From Haloterrigena turkmenica DSM 5511 (GTDB lineage Archaea; Halobacteriota; Halobacteria; Halobacteriales; Natrialbaceae), in contig NC_013745.1 in assembly GCF_000025325.1 (NCBI RefSeq), positions 1-64,000 on the forward strand: DNA of 64,000 nucleotides, written 5' to 3'. The notes below the pieces were generated by a model. The model made no database searches. It was not told where the DNA came from and was given only the letters and a program-made list of their open reading frames with translations. Shown piece after piece: positions 1-9,457 of this stretch (position 1 is the first letter of the stretch; every line of letters starts with the position of its first letter). The position numbers were made by a program, and so were the translations under genes.

Positions 1-532
1 GACCCCGATTTCGAACCGGCCGCGTTTTGGTGGCGACTGGATTGGCGTAACTCAAATATACCTCCACTGACATACTTGCTATTCTTTCTCAATAGAGAGA
101 TGTGTAGACGACTGTCCGATTAGCGCGGGTCGGTCCACTCTTGACTCGAAATGCCAGCCGCGATAGCGGTGTGCGACTGCAAACCGTGCGACTCAGTTGT
201 CAAGGTAGACGTCGATTGTGGCAGCTGTTCCCTATACCCGTACGCAAAAATCGCATCGATAGATCTGTAATTTACGGTATGGCTATCCGGGATGGAAATG
301 CCCGTTAGTTCCGGGAACTGATACCGTCCCTCAAACGCTGACACCGGCTTCGAACCCGAGTACGGTCTGCTTACGCCCGCTGTTCTCGACTGCTGGTTCC
401 GCGCTCGGTCCTCGATCACGACGGTTCCGGTCCGGGACCGTCACACGTGTCCAACCCAGACCATAACTATCAATAACAGAGATATACTCTCAGTATGACC
501 GTTCGTTGGGCGAGACAGACGACTCGAGCGTC
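1..532. other. Gene-poor left edge, no supported gene
   Basis: No coding region can be supported here. A 99-codon open frame on the minus strand (120-419) has no recognisable motif, no TATA box at the usual distance and no haloarchaeal-type acidic composition, so it is treated as chance. The first 120 bases are open in one plus frame but too short to assign to an upstream gene. Around 50-110 the sequence becomes AT-rich, as is usual for haloarchaeal intergenic DNA. Confidence 0.5.
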
Positions 533-1168
533 CTAGAGGATCCCAAAGAGGAACGCACCGATCCCGACAATCGCTGCCGGCCGGAACGCGTCGCTCGTGT
601 CGACCTCGTGCGTCGCTGCAATCCCGTTTGCGAGGATGTACACGCTCCACACGACCGTGATGGCGAGCAGGAACAGGGGTATCGCTCCACCGCCGTCGAT
701 CTGTAGCGCTTCGAATTCCCGCTGGAGTGTTTGCGGATCGGACCCGTCGAACGTCTGTTGCTCGACCGAGTAGCGTGCGTGAAGATACTGCAGGGGGAGA
801 TAGAAGAGGAGATTCGGTGCGTAGGCCCAACCCGCCACCGCTAGCGCATCCCCGAACGTTCCCACGGCTCCGTGCGTTCGACTCAGATAATGCATGACGG
901 CCGCAACGACGAACAATCCGATACCCAAAGAGAAAACGAGGAACACGATCGTCGAGAGCAGGATATCCGACGCGAATGGGTCGACTGCCCGATCGAACTC
1001 CGGCGGGGCGTTCGCTACCTGACCGACGATCACGTAGAACAGCGAGACCACTGTCGCGATTTGCGCGATTACGTACGCGATAAACACGCCGAGACCGGTG
1101 AGAAGCGGATCGTGTCGAGAGTCGCTGAAGTATCTGAAGGGAGACCGTAACGGGGTGTACGGAGCCAT
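533..1168 (-). CDS. Yip1-like multi-pass membrane protein
   Basis: This 211-residue protein has about five hydrophobic segments: around residues 24-50 (LLTGLGVFIAYVIAQIA), 70-95, 105-125, 155-175 and the C-terminal stretch ending GIGAFLFGIL. The layout, with a proline- and aromatic-rich N-terminus (APYTPLRSPFRYF), is typical of haloarchaeal proteins annotated as the YIP1 family; their function is unknown. The start at 1168 is preferred over an upstream in-frame codon at 1192 because a TATA-like element (acatatattggg on the minus strand) lies about 25-32 bases upstream of 1168, so 1192 falls inside the promoter. It has no obvious link to the sugar genes to its right. Confidence 0.7.
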   Translation of the reverse strand: MAPYTPLRSPFRYFSDSRHDPLLTGLGVFIAYVIAQIATVVSLFYVIVGQVANAPPEFDRAVDPFASDILLSTIVFLVFSLGIGLFVVAAVMHYLSRTHGAVGTFGDALAVAGWAYAPNLLFYLPLQYLHARYSVEQQTFDGSDPQTLQREFEALQIDGGGAIPLFLLAITVVWSVYILANGIAATHEVDTSDAFRPAAIVGIGAFLFGIL

Positions 1169-1349
1169 GTAGGATCGCTCGTAGTGACCCAATATATGTA
1201 TTTTGATTGTAATTTATGCGCAAAATATCGCAACGGGTCGCTGAGATACCAATCGACGTTGTTCATTGTAGGGAAGTCCCGAGCACTGAGTCCGCGAGCG
1301 ACCATCGAGAGGCAGTACGTTCATTGCGGTAGCCGGTCTCGAGCCAAAC

Positions 1350-2357
1350 ATGGCACTCGATCACGTGTCTCTCGGTAGCACCGGACTCTCAGTGAGCGAG
1401 CTCGCGCTGGGGACGTGGCGCTTCGGCCGACGGCTGGTCGACGGCGAGGAACGCTACGACGCGGAGGGAGTCGTCGAAACGGACGAGGACCGCGCGTACG
1501 AACTCCTTGACGCCTACGCCGACGCGGGCGGGAACTTCATCGACACCGCCGACAAGTACGGCGATGGGCGGGCCGAGCGGTGGATCGGCAACTGGCTCGA
1601 GGACCGCGACCGACTGGACTACGTCATCGCCACGAAGATCCACCGTCCCCGACGGGAGGGCGACCCCAACGCACGGGGACTCAACCGTCGGCACCTGCGC
1701 CGGCAGATCGACACCTGCCTCGAGCGACTGGGGACGGACTACATCGATCTGCTCTACTGCCATCGGTGGGACGACGACACCCCCGCGGAGGAGTTCATGC
1801 GCACCCTGAACGGACTCGTCGAGTCCGGGAGGGTGAACTATCTCGGTATCTCCTCGGGCCGTCCCGACGCGTGGAAGATCGTCAAGGCGAACGAGATCGC
1901 CCGGCGCGAGGGGTACGAACCGTTCACGGTGACCCAACCGCGGTACAATCTCGTGGATCGGGAAATCGACGCGAACTACCTCCCGATGTGTCGCGATTAC
2001 GGGCTCGGCGCCGTGACGTGGAGCCCGCTGGCGTGGGGCTTTCTGACCGGCAAGTACCGGCGCGACGATCGGAACGACGAGTCGTCGACCGCCGCGCAGG
2101 ACGGGCGCTTCGCGGATCGGTATCTGACCGAGGAGAACTTCGACGCGCTCGAGGTCCTCCTCGAGATCGCGGACGACATCGACGCGACGCCGGCGCAGGT
2201 CGCCCTCGCGTGGCAGCTTCACCACCCCGACATCACGGCGCCCATCGTCGGCGCCAGCACGGTCGAGCAGTTGACGGAGAATCTCGGCGCCGCGGACGTG
2301 TCGCTCTCCGCCGAGCAGTTCGAGCGACTCTCCGCGACGTTCGCCGGTTCGGAGTGA
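1350..2357 (+). CDS. Aldo/keto reductase
   Basis: A 335-residue NAD(P)H-dependent oxidoreductase with a TIM-barrel fold. It carries the family catalytic set: Asp and Tyr in NFIDTADKYGDG, Lys in VIATKIHRP, and His in DLLYCHRWDDD. The segment SPLAWGFLTGKYRRDD and the C-terminal PIVGASTVEQL nucleotide-binding region are also typical. Length is normal for the family. The substrate cannot be read from the sequence; the next gene on the same strand is a Gfo/Idh dehydrogenase, so a sugar or keto-sugar is a reasonable guess. No clear TATA box is seen before ATG 1350. Confidence 0.9.
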   Translation: MALDHVSLGSTGLSVSELALGTWRFGRRLVDGEERYDAEGVVETDEDRAYELLDAYADAGGNFIDTADKYGDGRAERWIGNWLEDRDRLDYVIATKIHRPRREGDPNARGLNRRHLRRQIDTCLERLGTDYIDLLYCHRWDDDTPAEEFMRTLNGLVESGRVNYLGISSGRPDAWKIVKANEIARREGYEPFTVTQPRYNLVDREIDANYLPMCRDYGLGAVTWSPLAWGFLTGKYRRDDRNDESSTAAQDGRFADRYLTEENFDALEVLLEIADDIDATPAQVALAWQLHHPDITAPIVGASTVEQLTENLGAADVSLSAEQFERLSATFAGSE

Positions 2358-2450
2358 GATCGATCGACGCTCGCGCCGGCAGCGGTCGTCGACGTCGACG
2401 AGAGCGAACAAAACAATTATAATCGGTTTGCCTGTATGCGTGACTACGAC

Positions 2451-3503
2451 ATGGTCGATTCATCAGCAGCAGATCTCCGCGTCGGACTCGTCGGGCTTGG
2501 GAGCCTCGGCGTCCGACTCGGACGACAGTTCGAGGCCGTCCCCGACGCCGAACTGGCCGCGATCGCCGACGTCAGCGAGGCGAACCTGGCCGAGGCGGGC
2601 GGCGAACTCGAGGTCCCGTCCTCGAACCAGTTCCTCGATTACGAGACGATGCTCGACGAGGCCGACCTCGACGCGGCGGCGATCGCCACGCCGAACGGGC
2701 TCCACTACGATCAGACCGTCGCCGCGCTCGAGCGCGATCTCCACGTGCTCTGCGAGAAGCCGCTGGCGACGAATCTCGAGGACGCCCGCGACCTCTACCG
2801 GCGCGATCGGGAGACCGATCGGGTGATGATGCTGGGCTACCAGCGACACCTGAATCCGGCGTTCATCAACGCCCGCCAGCGGTGGGCGGAGGGCGATGCC
2901 GAGCCGACGTTCATCACCGGCGAGATCACCCACGACTGGCGGTCGTACTACGAGAACATGGACGACTGGCGGATGGATCCCGAACTGAGCGGCGGCGGCC
3001 ACCTGTTGAACGTCGGCTCGCACGTCATCGACGCGATCCTCTGGGTGACCGGCCTCACGCCGACCCACGTCAACGCCAACGTCGAGTTCCACGACGACGA
3101 GCAGCTCTTCGACAAGCAGTCCTCGATCACCATCGAGTTCGACAACGGGGCGATCGCCAACTTCTCCGACACCGGGATCGTCGCGTGTACCCGGGAGCAC
3201 ATCCACATCTGGGACGACGACGGCGCCGTCTACCTCGAGGGTCGGGAGTGGGACGAGCGCACCGGCTACACGATCGACGCCGAGGGCACCGAACACGACC
3301 GCCACCTCGACTACCACGGCCGCGAGACCAAGGCCGAGGCGTTTACCGAGTCCGTCCTCGAGGGCACCGAGCCGCCGATCTCAGTCCGGGACGCGTTCCG
3401 GACGCTGGTCGTGACGATGGCCGCCTACGAGTCCGGTCGCGCCGACGAGCGCATCGACCTCGCGGACCGGTACTCGTTCGTCGGCGACGGACTGCTCGAC
3501 TGA
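2451..3503 (+). CDS. Gfo/Idh/MocA family oxidoreductase
   Basis: A 350-residue sugar dehydrogenase-type protein. The N-terminal Rossmann fold starts GLVGLGSLGVRLGRQF, and the family EKP motif is present in LHVLCEKPLATN. The C-terminal alpha/beta domain contains GGGHLLNVGSHVIDAILWVTG, where the Gly-rich/His segment lines the substrate pocket in this family. ATG 2451 is chosen over ATG 2436 because TTATAA at 2417-2422 lies 29-34 bases upstream of 2451, the usual distance for a leaderless haloarchaeal transcript. The substrate is unknown. In Haloferax volcanii the pentose dehydrogenase XacA belongs to this superfamily, so oxidation of arabinose or another pectin sugar is possible but not shown. 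Confidence 0.88.
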   Translation: MVDSSAADLRVGLVGLGSLGVRLGRQFEAVPDAELAAIADVSEANLAEAGGELEVPSSNQFLDYETMLDEADLDAAAIATPNGLHYDQTVAALERDLHVLCEKPLATNLEDARDLYRRDRETDRVMMLGYQRHLNPAFINARQRWAEGDAEPTFITGEITHDWRSYYENMDDWRMDPELSGGGHLLNVGSHVIDAILWVTGLTPTHVNANVEFHDDEQLFDKQSSITIEFDNGAIANFSDTGIVACTREHIHIWDDDGAVYLEGREWDERTGYTIDAEGTEHDRHLDYHGRETKAEAFTESVLEGTEPPISVRDAFRTLVVTMAAYESGRADERIDLADRYSFVGDGLLD

Positions 3504-3652
3504 ATCGATTCCTTCTCTTCGCCGTCCGTTTCGTCCGCCGCGACCGATTCCCCGCGAATCGATACCGCCAGCGTCGCCGACATTTCGATTGTTTTCCACA
3601 GTAAATTCCATCACTGTTTAACGATAACGGTCTATTATCATGTCCTCTAGCA

Positions 3653-3714
3653 AGATTTATTTGGAGAGAAGAACATCACGAGATAGGATATGAACGTAGA
3701 CTGGTCAGTGGAGG
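3653..3714 (+). promoter_or_regulatory. Promoter, mini-ORF and Shine-Dalgarno before the chemoreceptor
   Basis: A TATA-like gatttattt at 3653-3661 sits about 30 bases before ATG 3690, which opens a 13-codon frame ending at TAG 3729-3731. That frame overlaps the chemoreceptor start. GGAGG at 3710-3714 lies nine bases before GTG 3724, a good Shine-Dalgarno spacing. The receptor therefore appears to be translated from a short leader, unlike its leaderless neighbours. Confidence 0.5.
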
Positions 3715-3723
3715 CGGTTCGGG

Positions 3724-6195
3724 GTGAGTAGCGACCGTTCGATCGTGGGACGGATCGCTCGGACGATCACGCCGTCGGTTATTCGACGGCGGTTCGCGTA
3801 CAAACTGGGCGTGTTGCTGCTTATCGTCGTCGTCGTGCTCGCGCTCGTCGGTGGCGTCGGGTACGTCCGCGCTAACAACTCCGTCGAGGATAACGCGGAC
3901 CAACAGATGCACTCGGTGGCATCGATCCAGAGCGACGAGACCGGAGACTGGATCCGAGAGCTGAAACGTCAGACGAGCGCGTTAGCCACCGACGACGAAC
4001 TCGCAGCGGACGATCCCGAGATCGTCGAGGGACAGTTAATCGCTAGATCGAACAATATGCCCCAATCGGTCAGGGAAATCCACGTGATCGACCGCGAGCA
4101 GGGGACGCTCGTCGCCTCCCATTCGAAAGGCTCGAGCGGGAAAACGCTCGAGGAAATCGACGAACCGTGGGCGGACGCCTCGCAGTACCAGGACATCAGC
4201 GATTCGGTGTACCAGGTGGACATGAGCGATCGGTCGTACGAGGCCGCCGACGGTCGCGCCGTCTACTTCTCCACGCCAGTGATGGGCGACGAGGACAGGG
4301 TCGTCGTCCTCGTGGGCGGGATCAAAGAGCAGGTGCTGGGACTCCACCAGCCGTTCGAGGAGCAACAGACGACGATCGTTCGCGGCGACGACGCCGAGGT
4401 GGTCGCCGGGGCCGAGGACGCGCCGCTCCCGGCCGAGGTTCGCAACGGCGAGGCCCAGCCGGGCATCGAGTCGATCGAGACGCTCGAGAGCGACTCGCAC
4501 GTCCACGCGGTCACGTCGATCGTCGGCACCGACTGGCTGCTGGTTACGACCGTCCCGAAATCGGTCGCGTTCCAGACCGCAAATATCGTCGGCCAGTCCA
4601 TGCTCGGCGTCGTCGGCGTCGGACTGATCGCGTTGCTCGGGATCACCGTCGTCATCGGCCGCCAGACCGCGGGGCCGCTCACGCGGCTGCGAGACAAGGC
4701 ACAGACGATGGAACAGGGGCAACTCGACGTGGATCTGGAGACGTCTCGGATCGACGAAATCGGCCAACTCTACAATGGGTTCGGGTCGATGCGAGACGCG
4801 TTGCGCGACCAGATTCGCGAGGCCGAAACGGCCCGGCAGGCGGCCGAAGAGGCGAAACGGGAGACCCAGCGCACCAACGAGCAACTGGAACGCAAGGCCG
4901 ACGAGTACAGTCGGGTTATGCGCGAGTGCGCCCAGGGTGATCTCACACAGCGGATGGATCCCGACAGCGACAACGACGCGATGGAGTCGATCGCCCGGGA
5001 GTTCAACGAGATGATCGGCGCCATCGAGGAGACGACCGCACACGTCAAGCAGTTCGCCGCAGAGGTCGCGGCCGCGAGCGAGGAGGTGACCGCCAGTTCC
5101 GAGGAGGTCAGGAACGCCAGCGAGCAGGTGACGGAATCCGTCCAGCGCATCTCCGACGGGGCGGAGCGCCAGCACGAACACGTCCAGGAAGCCACGAGCG
5201 AACTGAACACGCTCTCGTCGACGACGGAGGAGATCGCGTCGTCCTCCGACGAAGTGGCGGACATCGCCGAACGGACCGCGACGGCCGGCGACCGCGGTCG
5301 AGAGGCGGCCAATCAGGCCGCCGAGGAGATGACCGTCGTCGCCGACGACACCGACGACGTCGTCGAGCAGTTCGAACGCCTCGAGCGGGAGATCGAACAG
5401 ATCGACGAGCTGACCGAGTTCATCGACGAGATCGCCGAGCAGACTAACATGCTCGCGCTCAACGCCAACATCGAGGCCTCCAGAACGAACAGCGACGGCG
5501 GCGACGGGTTCGGCGCCGTCGCCAAGGAGGTCAAGCAGCTCTCCCAGGAGACTCGAGAGGCGACCGACGAGATCGAACAGCAGTTGGCCAGCCTGCAGTC
5601 GGCGGCCGACGACGCCGCGACGGTCGTCGGGCGAACGAGCGAGCAGGTCACGAGGAGCGTCGACACCGTCGAGGAGGCCGTCGAGGCCTTAGAGGAGATC
5701 GCCACCTACGCGGAACGGACCAACGAGGGCATCCAGGAGATCAGCACGGCCACCGACGATCAGGCCGTCGCGGTCAGCGAGACGGCCAGCGTGGTCGACG
5801 ACGTCGCGATGATCAGCGAGCAGACGTCTCAGGAGACGGAATCTGTCGCCGCCTCCGCCGAGGAACAGACGTCGGCGCTGACCCAGGTGTCACACAACGC
5901 CAGCCGACTGGCCGAACAGGCCGGACAGCTGAGCAACACCCTCGACCGATTCGACACGGCGGTCGACGCCGAGCCCGACAGGGTCGTCGCCGACGAACTG
6001 CAGAACATCGACACCGACACTGGCACTGACACCGGTATCGAAACCAACACCGCTGTCGACGACGAGGCGACCGACGACCGCGAGGATTCCGCAGACAACG
6101 TGTTCGAATACGTCTCCGACGACGAGACCGACGAGACGGCCGCGGACGCCGGCGCCGACCGGGACGGGCAGTCGAATCCCGCACCCGACGAGTAG
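3724..6195 (+). CDS. Methyl-accepting chemotaxis transducer (Htr type)
   Basis: An 823-residue membrane chemoreceptor. TM1 is at about residues 28-48 (LGVLLLIVVVVLALVGGVGY), an extracellular cache-like sensor domain spans about 50-288, and TM2 is at about 291-312. A HAMP domain follows (GPLTRLRDKAQTMEQG), then a long coiled-coil signalling domain whose hairpin tip around residues 565-610 has the conserved EIAEQTNMLALNANIEAS. The C-terminus (about 750-823) is a low-complexity acidic tail rich in Asp, Thr and Glu. GTG 3724 is supported by GGAGG at 3710-3714. The tip region would contact CheA/CheW. The ligand is unknown; its position beside carbohydrate genes makes a sugar or uronate plausible. 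The stop is 61 bases before the next start. Confidence 0.95.
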   Translation: MSSDRSIVGRIARTITPSVIRRRFAYKLGVLLLIVVVVLALVGGVGYVRANNSVEDNADQQMHSVASIQSDETGDWIRELKRQTSALATDDELAADDPEIVEGQLIARSNNMPQSVREIHVIDREQGTLVASHSKGSSGKTLEEIDEPWADASQYQDISDSVYQVDMSDRSYEAADGRAVYFSTPVMGDEDRVVVLVGGIKEQVLGLHQPFEEQQTTIVRGDDAEVVAGAEDAPLPAEVRNGEAQPGIESIETLESDSHVHAVTSIVGTDWLLVTTVPKSVAFQTANIVGQSMLGVVGVGLIALLGITVVIGRQTAGPLTRLRDKAQTMEQGQLDVDLETSRIDEIGQLYNGFGSMRDALRDQIREAETARQAAEEAKRETQRTNEQLERKADEYSRVMRECAQGDLTQRMDPDSDNDAMESIAREFNEMIGAIEETTAHVKQFAAEVAAASEEVTASSEEVRNASEQVTESVQRISDGAERQHEHVQEATSELNTLSSTTEEIASSSDEVADIAERTATAGDRGREAANQAAEEMTVVADDTDDVVEQFERLEREIEQIDELTEFIDEIAEQTNMLALNANIEASRTNSDGGDGFGAVAKEVKQLSQETREATDEIEQQLASLQSAADDAATVVGRTSEQVTRSVDTVEEAVEALEEIATYAERTNEGIQEISTATDDQAVAVSETASVVDDVAMISEQTSQETESVAASAEEQTSALTQVSHNASRLAEQAGQLSNTLDRFDTAVDAEPDRVVADELQNIDTDTGTDTGIETNTAVDDEATDDREDSADNVFEYVSDDETDETAADAGADRDGQSNPAPDE

Positions 6196-6256
6196 GCGAT
6201 CCGCCGGACGATTGGTTCCGGTGGACCCAAGGTCCGCCCGCCCGTTTCGTTCGATC

Positions 6257-7309
6257 GTGACTCGAGGCGGTCCGTATCAGACGTTCGTTTGTTCGGCCGG
6301 GAGCGACGGCGACGGCATCGTCACCGTGGCGGTAGCGCCCGACGGAACGCTGACCGAACGGGCGCGCACGACCGCGCCGCATCCGATGTTTCTGGCGCTC
6401 CGTCCCGACGGGGAGACCCTGTACGCCGTCGAGCGCGTTGATGGCGGGCGCGTGTCGGCCTATCGAATCGACGCCGAGAGCGGCGGACTCGAGCGGCTCA
6501 ACGGTCGCTCGAGCGAAGGCGCCGGTCCCTGTTACGTCAGCGTCGACGCGACCGGCCAGTACGCGTTCGTCGCGAACTACCAGGGCGGGACCGTGGCGGC
6601 GTATCCGCTCGCGGACGACGGGCGACTCGGCGAGGCCACCGACGTCGTCCGCCACGAGGGCTCCGGACCCGACCCGGAGCGGCAGGCGGTTCCGCACCCG
6701 CACGCGATCGCGCCCGGCCCGGAGAACCGGTTCCGGTACGCGCCGGACCTCGGGACCGATCGCATCGAGATCTATCGCGCCGACGAGTCAGGGGCGCTCC
6801 GGCCGGCCGAGGCCGGACCGACGACCGTCCGTGCGGGCGCGGGACCGCGCCATATCGCCTTCCACCCGACCGAGCCCTACTGTTACGTCGTCGACGAACT
6901 CGAGTCGACGGTGACCGCCTACGAGCGCGACGCCGAGAGCGGCGAGCTCGCGGCGATCGATCGGACGACCACCTTGCCGGCCGCGTTCGACGGAACCAAC
7001 GAGCCCGCCGACGTCCACGTCCATCCGTCCGGACGATGGGTGTACGTCTCTAACCGAGGCCACGACAGCGTCGCCGTTTTCGCGGTCGACGCGGCGACCG
7101 GCCGTCTCGAGCTCCTCGCCCACGAACCGACCCGGGGGGAGACGCCCCGCGATATCGCGCTGGCTCCCGACGGCGAGGTGCTCCTCGCCTGCAACCAGCA
7201 CGGCGACGCGGTCGTGAGCTTCGCCATCGACGAGACCGGACGCCTCGAGAAGATCGCGGCCCTCGACGTGCCGAAACCGGTCTGTGCGACGTTCCTCGAG
7301 TCGGCGTAA
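6257..7309 (+). CDS. Lactonase, 7-bladed beta-propeller family
   Basis: A 350-residue protein of the lactonase family named after 6-phosphogluconolactonase (Pgl/YbhE) and muconate lactonising enzyme. Repeated beta-propeller blades are visible, for example GPCYVSVDATGQYAFVANY, GPRHIAFHPTEPYCYVVDEL, VHVHPSGRWVYVSNRGHDS and ETPRDIALAPDGEVLLACNQ. No signal peptide is seen, so it is probably cytoplasmic. The open frame extends upstream to TTG 6212, but that leader is unlike the family and GTG 6257 is preferred; this choice is uncertain. It could open an aldono- or aldarolactone made by one of the sugar dehydrogenases nearby, but many members have untested substrates. Confidence 0.82.
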   Translation: MTRGGPYQTFVCSAGSDGDGIVTVAVAPDGTLTERARTTAPHPMFLALRPDGETLYAVERVDGGRVSAYRIDAESGGLERLNGRSSEGAGPCYVSVDATGQYAFVANYQGGTVAAYPLADDGRLGEATDVVRHEGSGPDPERQAVPHPHAIAPGPENRFRYAPDLGTDRIEIYRADESGALRPAEAGPTTVRAGAGPRHIAFHPTEPYCYVVDELESTVTAYERDAESGELAAIDRTTTLPAAFDGTNEPADVHVHPSGRWVYVSNRGHDSVAVFAVDAATGRLELLAHEPTRGETPRDIALAPDGEVLLACNQHGDAVVSFAIDETGRLEKIAALDVPKPVCATFLESA

Positions 7310-7375
7310 CGTTTCCCTTCCCGATCCTCCTGCAACCGACCGTTTGAACACCGTTTGTCGGGTGGGAATCGCCGG

Positions 7376-8377
7376 TCAGGTGTGCTCCTGCAGGTCGCGC
7401 ACCTCGTCGACGCGTACGGGCCGATCGAGCTCCGCCGAGGCGTAGGCGGCGAGGACGACTTCGACGGCGTCGCGGGCGTCCCGACCGCTGACGATCGGGT
7501 CGCGGTCCTCGCGGATCGCCGCGACGAAATCCCGAATCTGTCCCTCGAGTCCCGTCCCGCAGGGCGGCTCGATGAGGTCGGGCTCGACTTCCTCGTCCTC
7601 GAGGACGAACGTCCCCGAGTTGTACGAGCCCTCGGTACCGTTCAGTTCGACGCGCTCTCGGCCGCCGCGAACGCCGGTCGTGGCCGTGATCGTGCCGCGC
7701 GCGCCGTTCTCGAATCGGAGGGAGACGACCGCGACGTCCTCGCACTCCATCTCGTGGGCCATCGTCCCGGTGTCGGCGGTCACGCGCTCGATCCCGCCGG
7801 TCAGCCACTGGAGCAGGTCGACGAAGTGGATCGCCTGCTGTATGAGGACGCCGCCGTCGAGATCGCGTTGCCCGTGCCAGTGATCGTCGTAGTAGCGCTG
7901 CGGCCGGTACCACTTGACGGCCGTGTCGGCCAGCAGCAGGTCGCCGAACCGCCCCTCTTCGACCCACTGCCGGGCGGTCCACCGCTCGGGCGTGAACCGG
8001 CGCTGGAAGATCCCGCCGAGGCGCACGTCGTTCCGGTCGGCGGCCTCGATCACCCGGTCGACGCGATCGAGGTAGACGTCCAGCGGTTTCTCCGAGAGGA
8101 CGTGAATCCCGGCCTCGGCGGCGGCGGCCGCGATCTCGGCGTGGGTTCCCGAGGGGGTGCAGACGCTGATCGCGTCGAGTTCCTCCCGCTCGAGCAGCTC
8201 CTCGTAGTCCGTGTATCCCACCGCGTCGTAGGTCGACTCGAACGGCGCGATCGACTCCTCGCTTCGGGCCGTGCCCGCGACGACCTCGGCGCCGTCGATG
8301 GCGTCGATCGCGTCCGCGTGGTTGCTGCCGTATCCCGTTGCACCGACGATTCCGTATCTAACGGTCTCCGTCTCCAT
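7376..8377 (-). CDS. Gfo/Idh/MocA family oxidoreductase
   Basis: A 333-residue dehydrogenase starting METETVRYGIVGATGYGSNH, a Rossmann dinucleotide-binding motif. It has the EKP motif in GIHVLSEKPLDVYLDR and a C-terminal domain with DLDGGVLIQQAIHFVDLLQW, where Asp, Gly-Gly and His match the family substrate-site pattern. It resembles UDP-N-acetyl-aminoglucuronate dehydrogenase-like members, but such labels are unreliable in this superfamily. ATG 8377 is chosen over an in-frame start five codons upstream because homologous proteins begin close to the Rossmann strand. A sequence close to half of the palindrome found at 47383-47400 lies at 8381-8390, directly upstream of the start. Confidence 0.87.
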   Translation of the reverse strand: METETVRYGIVGATGYGSNHADAIDAIDGAEVVAGTARSEESIAPFESTYDAVGYTDYEELLEREELDAISVCTPSGTHAEIAAAAAEAGIHVLSEKPLDVYLDRVDRVIEAADRNDVRLGGIFQRRFTPERWTARQWVEEGRFGDLLLADTAVKWYRPQRYYDDHWHGQRDLDGGVLIQQAIHFVDLLQWLTGGIERVTADTGTMAHEMECEDVAVVSLRFENGARGTITATTGVRGGRERVELNGTEGSYNSGTFVLEDEEVEPDLIEPPCGTGLEGQIRDFVAAIREDRDPIVSGRDARDAVEVVLAAYASAELDRPVRVDEVRDLQEHT

Positions 8378-8463
8378 GTGATACCGTACCAACTGCCCGT
8401 CCGTACTTCAAACTAGGTTCCGCGGCGTCAAGGTTTATTCCCACGGCCGTTCCACGGGGTGAC

Positions 8464-8898
8464 ATGGAATCGTTCGAATCCGACGACGGACACGTGATCG
8501 TCCGTCTCGACCGCGGCGACATGGCCCTCGAGTCGATCGAGCGGGCCTGCGAGGACCACGACGTCGACACCGGTGCCGTCGTCACCGGCATCGGCACGTT
8601 CAGCACGCTGAACATCCACTACGTCGACCGGACGGATCTCCCCGACGACCGGTCCGACCGCAACGTCGACCTCGAACTCGAGGGCGCCTGGGAGGTCACC
8701 GACATCAACGGCGTCATCGCGGACGGCGAACCCCACCTTCACGTGACCGCGTTCGACGGCGAGCGGACCGTCGGCGGCCACTTGGAGGAGGGCTGTGAGA
8801 TCAACGTCCTCGGCGAGATAACGATCCGGAAGATCGACGGGCTCTCCCTGGAGCGACGGCCGGGCGAACGAAACGTCTCACAACTCAGCCGCCGCTGA
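8464..8898 (+). CDS. PPC/DUF296 domain protein
   Basis: A 144-residue single-domain protein of the PPC (plants and prokaryotes conserved, DUF296) family. It contains the conserved start RLDRGDMALESIERACEDHD, the GAVVTGIGTFSTLNIHYVD strand-turn segment and GEPHLHVTAFDGERTVGGHL, which holds the family GxxHxH-like motif. Prokaryotic members are small trimeric proteins of unknown function; plant members are joined to AT-hooks and bind DNA, but no AT-hook is present here. TTTATT at 8434-8439 lies 25-30 bases before ATG 8464, indicating a leaderless transcript. It diverges from the Gfo/Idh gene on its left. Confidence 0.88.
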   Translation: MESFESDDGHVIVRLDRGDMALESIERACEDHDVDTGAVVTGIGTFSTLNIHYVDRTDLPDDRSDRNVDLELEGAWEVTDINGVIADGEPHLHVTAFDGERTVGGHLEEGCEINVLGEITIRKIDGLSLERRPGERNVSQLSRR

Positions 8899-9049
8899 AG
8901 TCGCGGTTCGATTCGCGGCAGATCGGTGGGAGCGAAGCGGTTTCCCTCCCTCCGTTACCGTTCGCTCTCATCCGTCACCGAAGAAAATCGCCAACGCATC
9001 AGTCAGCTCCGTGTCTGCCGAGTGCGGTACTGTCTCCTCTCCCTCGTGC

Positions 9050-9316
9050 TCAGCGACGTCGCCACCAGACGAAGCTATAGAGGCCCAGTCCGACGAGGAT
9101 CAGTCCGGATCCCCAGACGGCGAAAATAGCCGCCCAGAGTCCCATCAGCTCGCCCTCTCCTCCCAATGTTACTCCGTTCAGAATCGCGCCCAGCGCGACG
9201 AGGGCGGCACCCGCTGCTGCGATTTTCAACAGGAGGGAGTCGAAGAGCGGCTCAAGGATCGAGTCTCGAGATTGGGACGTCGTTTCCGGATCGTTCGCTC
9301 GTTGCGTGGAACCCAT
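9050..9316 (-). CDS. Small two-TM membrane protein
   Basis: An 88-residue protein not assigned to a family. Residues 1-25 are polar (GSTQRANDPETTSQSRDS). Two hydrophobic helices follow, roughly residues 32-51 (LKIAAAGAALVALGAILNGV) and 60-82 (LWAAIFAVWGSGLILVGLGL), ending in FVWWRRR, a positive-inside C-terminus. ATG 9316 is preferred because a TATA-like ctaatttatac (minus strand, about 9340-9350) lies at the usual distance. It diverges from the aldehyde dehydrogenase gene. Confidence 0.7.
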   Translation of the reverse strand: MGSTQRANDPETTSQSRDSILEPLFDSLLLKIAAAGAALVALGAILNGVTLGGEGELMGLWAAIFAVWGSGLILVGLGLYSFVWWRRR

Positions 9317-9457
9317 TACCACGATAGTTCGCGTCTCCTGTATAAATTAGTTAGGGTTCGGCGGTCGCGCTCCGACCGTCGGGATCGTCGGTACGCGTGA
9401 TGGGAATTTTGCCGGAAAACGAGGTTTGGTGTGGAGAACACCGAAACGACTAGCCGA

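Noticed and set aside
1-24. Possible tRNA T-arm on the minus strand (ggttcgaaat)
   Set aside because: The stem next to the loop does not pair properly, and no acceptor or anticodon stem can be built within the window.
120-419. 99-codon minus-strand frame
   Set aside because: No motif, no promoter, and low acidic content compared with real genes here.
1389-2411. 340-codon minus-strand frame opposite the aldo/keto reductase
   Set aside because: It is the antisense shadow common in GC-rich genomes; the plus strand has full catalytic motifs.
3690-3731. 13-codon frame before the chemoreceptor as a gene
   Set aside because: Too short and without features; recorded only as part of the leader.
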